DNA of 64,000 nucleotides from Streptomyces sp. ALI-76-A (GTDB lineage Bacteria; Actinomycetota; Actinomycetes; Streptomycetales; Streptomycetaceae): NCBI RefSeq assembly GCF_030287445.1, contig NZ_JASVWB010000002.1, positions 124,001 to 188,000 of the forward strand, read 5' to 3'. Shown piece by piece: positions 61,904 to 64,000 of this stretch (position 1 is its first letter; each line of letters starts with the position of its first letter). The notes under the pieces were generated by a model. It saw only the letters and a program-made list of their open reading frames with translations, ran no database searches and was not told where the DNA came from. The position numbers and the translations under genes were made by a program.

Positions 61904-64000
61904 GTGACGGTTGTGGAGCACGAGCTTGATTTCGGGTTGCTGGGTCCGTTGTTGGTGCGGCGGGCGGGCGTCGTGCTGGATCCGGGGCGGCGCAAGCAGC
62001 GGTTGCTGCTGATCCGACTGTTGCTCGCCGATGGCCGTGCGGTCCCTCCCGAGACACTGTGCGAGGAGTTGTGGTCGCCGGAGCCGGGACGGGCACCGGG
62101 CCGGGCGACGGCCTCGCTGCATGCCCACGTCAGCAAGGTCCGCGCGGTCCTGGAACCCCCGCACCTGCGCGGGCGGGGGGCGTTCGGGGTACTGGTCACC
62201 GAACCGGCCGGCTACGCCCTGCGCGTCCCGCCCGGGAGCCGGGACACCGTGCGTTTCGAGCGGGCTGCCGCCCGGGCGCACCGGCTGCTGGAGCAGGGCC
62301 GGACCGGTCACGTGGTGCAGGAGGCCGAGGGGGCCCTGAACATGTGGCGCGGTGCCGCGCTCGCCGACGCCGCGCACCACCTGTTCGCCGCCCAGGAAGC
62401 CGCGCGATTGGCGGAGTTGCGCCAGAGCGTGCGGGAGATACGCACCACCGCCCTGCTCCTTCAGGGGCGGACCGTGGAGGCCGTGGAGGCGGCGCGCGAA
62501 CTGACGGTGGAGCACCCGCTGCGCGAGACCGGCTGGGCCCTGCTGCTGCGCGCCCTGTACATAGCCGGCCGCCACCCCGAGGCACTGCAGCGCTATGCGG
62601 ACCTGCGCCGACTCCTCGCCGACGAACTCGGCCTCGACCCCGGCCCCCAACTGCGCGCCCTCCACGACGGCATCCTCCGCCACGACCTGCCACCACTGCC
62701 CCAGCCGGGAACAACCGGGACAGCGGGCACGACAGCCGGCCCCGGTGCGGGCACCGGGGACGGAGGTGGTGCGCCCGGACCGGCCGGGTCCGGTGCTCCG
62801 AAAGAGGGGGAGAGCACCACACCCGTCGGCGGCACACCCCCCGCCAGGGCCACTGGCGCACCCGACGCCGCGGCGGCCCCGTCCGGTGAGAGCGGCGCCC
62901 CGACCGCGAGCGGCGATGGAATCGAGCAACTTCCTTCGGCGTGTCCGGCCCAACTGCCGAATGATCTACCGGTGTTCGCGGGACGGACGACCGAGAGCGC
63001 ATGGCTGTCCGCGGCGAGCGGTGCGCCGGGGCGGCCGGGGTCGGCCGGTGCTCCCGTCGTGGTGATCGGTGGCGCTCCCGGTGTCGGCAAGACCACCTTC
63101 GCCGTCCACCATGCCCACCAGATCGCGTCCTCATTTCCAGACGGGCAGCTCTTCGTCAATCTGTGCGGGTTCCACCCGCACGCGCCCGCCGTGGAACCCG
63201 GTGACGCCCTGCACGGTTTCCTCACCGCGCTCGGGGTCCCCGCCCCGCGCATCCCCGAGGACACCCCCGGCCGCAGCACCCTGTTCCGCAGCCTGCTGGC
63301 CGGTCGCCGCGTCCTGCTCGTCCTGGACAACGCCCGCGACGAGCAACAGGTGCGCCCCCTGCTGCCCGCGGGAACCGGCTGCCTCACCCTGGTCACCAGC
63401 CGCAACCAGCTCGTCGGCCTGATCGCGACCGACGGCGCCAAGCCCCTCACCCTTCCCCTGCCCTCACCGGCCGAGGCCCACGAGACGCTGGCGCGGCGGC
63501 TGGGAGCGGAACGCCTGGCCGCCGAGCCGACCGCCGCGGACGACATCATCGGGTTGTGCGGGCGGCTGCCCCTGGCACTGGCCGTGGTCGCCGCCCGCGC
63601 CGAACTCGACCCCGCCTTCCCCCTGCACGCCATCGCCGACGACCTGCGCCACGCCTCCGGTGGACTGGAGGCGTTCACCGGCTCCGACACCACCACCGAT
63701 GTCCGGGCCGTGTTCTCCTGGTCCTACCACTCCCTGGAAGAACCCGCCGCCCGCCTCTTCCGCCTCCTGGCCCTCCACCCCGGCCCCGACATCACCACCC
63801 CGGCCGCCGCCGGCCTCACCGCACTCCCCCTTGCCCAGACCCGCCGCCTCCTCGCCGAACTGACCCGCTCCTGCCTCCTGGAACAGCCTCTGCCCGGCCG
63901 CTTCGCCCTGCACGACCTGCTGCGCGACTACGCCACCGAACTGACCCACACCCACGACACCACCGAGGAACGCCACCACGCCACCCTGCGGGTCCTGGAC
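61904..64000 (+). CDS. AfsR/SARP-type transcriptional regulator with NB-ARC domain (partial, runs off the window)
   Basis: The visible 699 residues have the AfsR order. Trans_reg_C winged helix: DFGLLGPLLVRRAGVVLDPGRRKQRLLLIRLLL, then LCEELW and ASLHAHVSKVRAVLEP. Bacterial transcriptional activation (BTAD) domain: AAARAHRLLEQG, LYIAGRHPEALQRYADLRRLLADELGLDPGPQLRALHDGIL. A Gly/Pro/Ala linker (about 270-350). NB-ARC ATPase: VVVIGGAPGVGKTTF (Walker A 389-398), RRVLLVLDNARDEQQV (Walker B), TSRNQL and CGRLPLALAVVAARA. TPR repeats probably follow outside the window. GTG 61904 follows AGGGGG closely; GTG 61913 is an alternative. Such proteins activate secondary-metabolite clusters, so one may lie to the right. 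Confidence 0.9.
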   Translation, partial: MTVVEHELDFGLLGPLLVRRAGVVLDPGRRKQRLLLIRLLLADGRAVPPETLCEELWSPEPGRAPGRATASLHAHVSKVRAVLEPPHLRGRGAFGVLVTEPAGYALRVPPGSRDTVRFERAAARAHRLLEQGRTGHVVQEAEGALNMWRGAALADAAHHLFAAQEAARLAELRQSVREIRTTALLLQGRTVEAVEAARELTVEHPLRETGWALLLRALYIAGRHPEALQRYADLRRLLADELGLDPGPQLRALHDGILRHDLPPLPQPGTTGTAGTTAGPGAGTGDGGGAPGPAGSGAPKEGESTTPVGGTPPARATGAPDAAAAPSGESGAPTASGDGIEQLPSACPAQLPNDLPVFAGRTTESAWLSAASGAPGRPGSAGAPVVVIGGAPGVGKTTFAVHHAHQIASSFPDGQLFVNLCGFHPHAPAVEPGDALHGFLTALGVPAPRIPEDTPGRSTLFRSLLAGRRVLLVLDNARDEQQVRPLLPAGTGCLTLVTSRNQLVGLIATDGAKPLTLPLPSPAEAHETLARRLGAERLAAEPTAADDIIGLCGRLPLALAVVAARAELDPAFPLHAIADDLRHASGGLEAFTGSDTTTDVRAVFSWSYHSLEEPAARLFRLLALHPGPDITTPAAAGLTALPLAQTRRLLAELTRSCLLEQPLPGRFALHDLLRDYATELTHTHDTTEERHHATLRVLD

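Overview
The window is very GC-rich, with GTG and occasional TTG starts, SARP/BTAD regulation, mycothiol-type enzymes, ECF41, DUF6207 and many secreted carbohydrate enzymes. Together these point to a Streptomyces chromosome (inference from gene content; no rRNA or tRNA is present). Many decayed genes and transposon scraps among intact genes are what one expects in a chromosome arm rather than the core.

Layout. 1-10 kb: small housekeeping or stress genes (cyclophilin, pyrazinamidase/nicotinamidase, a mycothiol-type DinB enzyme, hemerythrin, SGNH hydrolase, PadR and MarR regulators, a SnoaL-like protein) separated by broken genes (thioredoxin, anti-sigma-type ATPase, lipase, DUF3533-type membrane protein, ABC ATPase). 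10.0-18.3 kb: a complete, translationally coupled four-gene Wadjet anti-plasmid operon (jetABCD, TIGR02677-TIGR02680 type) on the minus strand. 18.9-25.3 kb: on the plus strand, a pRiA4b ORF-3-like protein followed by a coupled SNF2 helicase and SWIM zinc-finger pair; with Wadjet this looks like a defence or genome-surveillance island. 25.6-29.3 kb: a graveyard with a broken ISAs1 transposase, an inverted pair of 119-bp repeats around an intact secreted-protein gene, and a moaA pseudogene. 29.8-33.5 kb: a large secreted multidomain glycoside hydrolase behind a perfect LacI-type palindrome. 33.9-36.3 kb: a hypothetical protein, arylamine N-acetyltransferase and a GNAT.

36.6-38.7 kb is an ECF41 module: DoxX-like protein, carboxymuconolactone decarboxylase/AhpD-like protein and the SigJ-type sigma factor. 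The divergent intergenic region carries two exact copies of the ECF41 promoter (TGTCACA-N16-CGTC), one facing each gene. 40-44.3 kb is a MarR-controlled redox cluster (cupin, frameshifted alpha/beta hydrolase, quinone-type oxidoreductase, FMN reductase-like protein, MarR) with three copies of a TTCGAATTCGAA palindrome. 45-49.3 kb holds four tandem family-1 pectate lyases behind a double AAGCGCTT operator. 49.8-52 kb is more decay (TetR, alcohol dehydrogenase, ACR3-type transporter, SRPBCC).

52-59.5 kb is the most unusual part: an NHL/beta-trefoil protein, a secreted PDZ protein, a beta-trefoil/FG-GAP protein, a trefoil-like hypothetical protein and, divergently, an aerolysin/ETX-like candidate pore-forming protein with a small acidic partner. 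Most lack a signal peptide. I propose this as a possible undescribed lectin/pore-former system. 59.6-61.5 kb is an IS3 insertion in a Tn554-type integrase module plus a DNA-ligase remnant, and the window ends inside a SARP-NB-ARC regulator.
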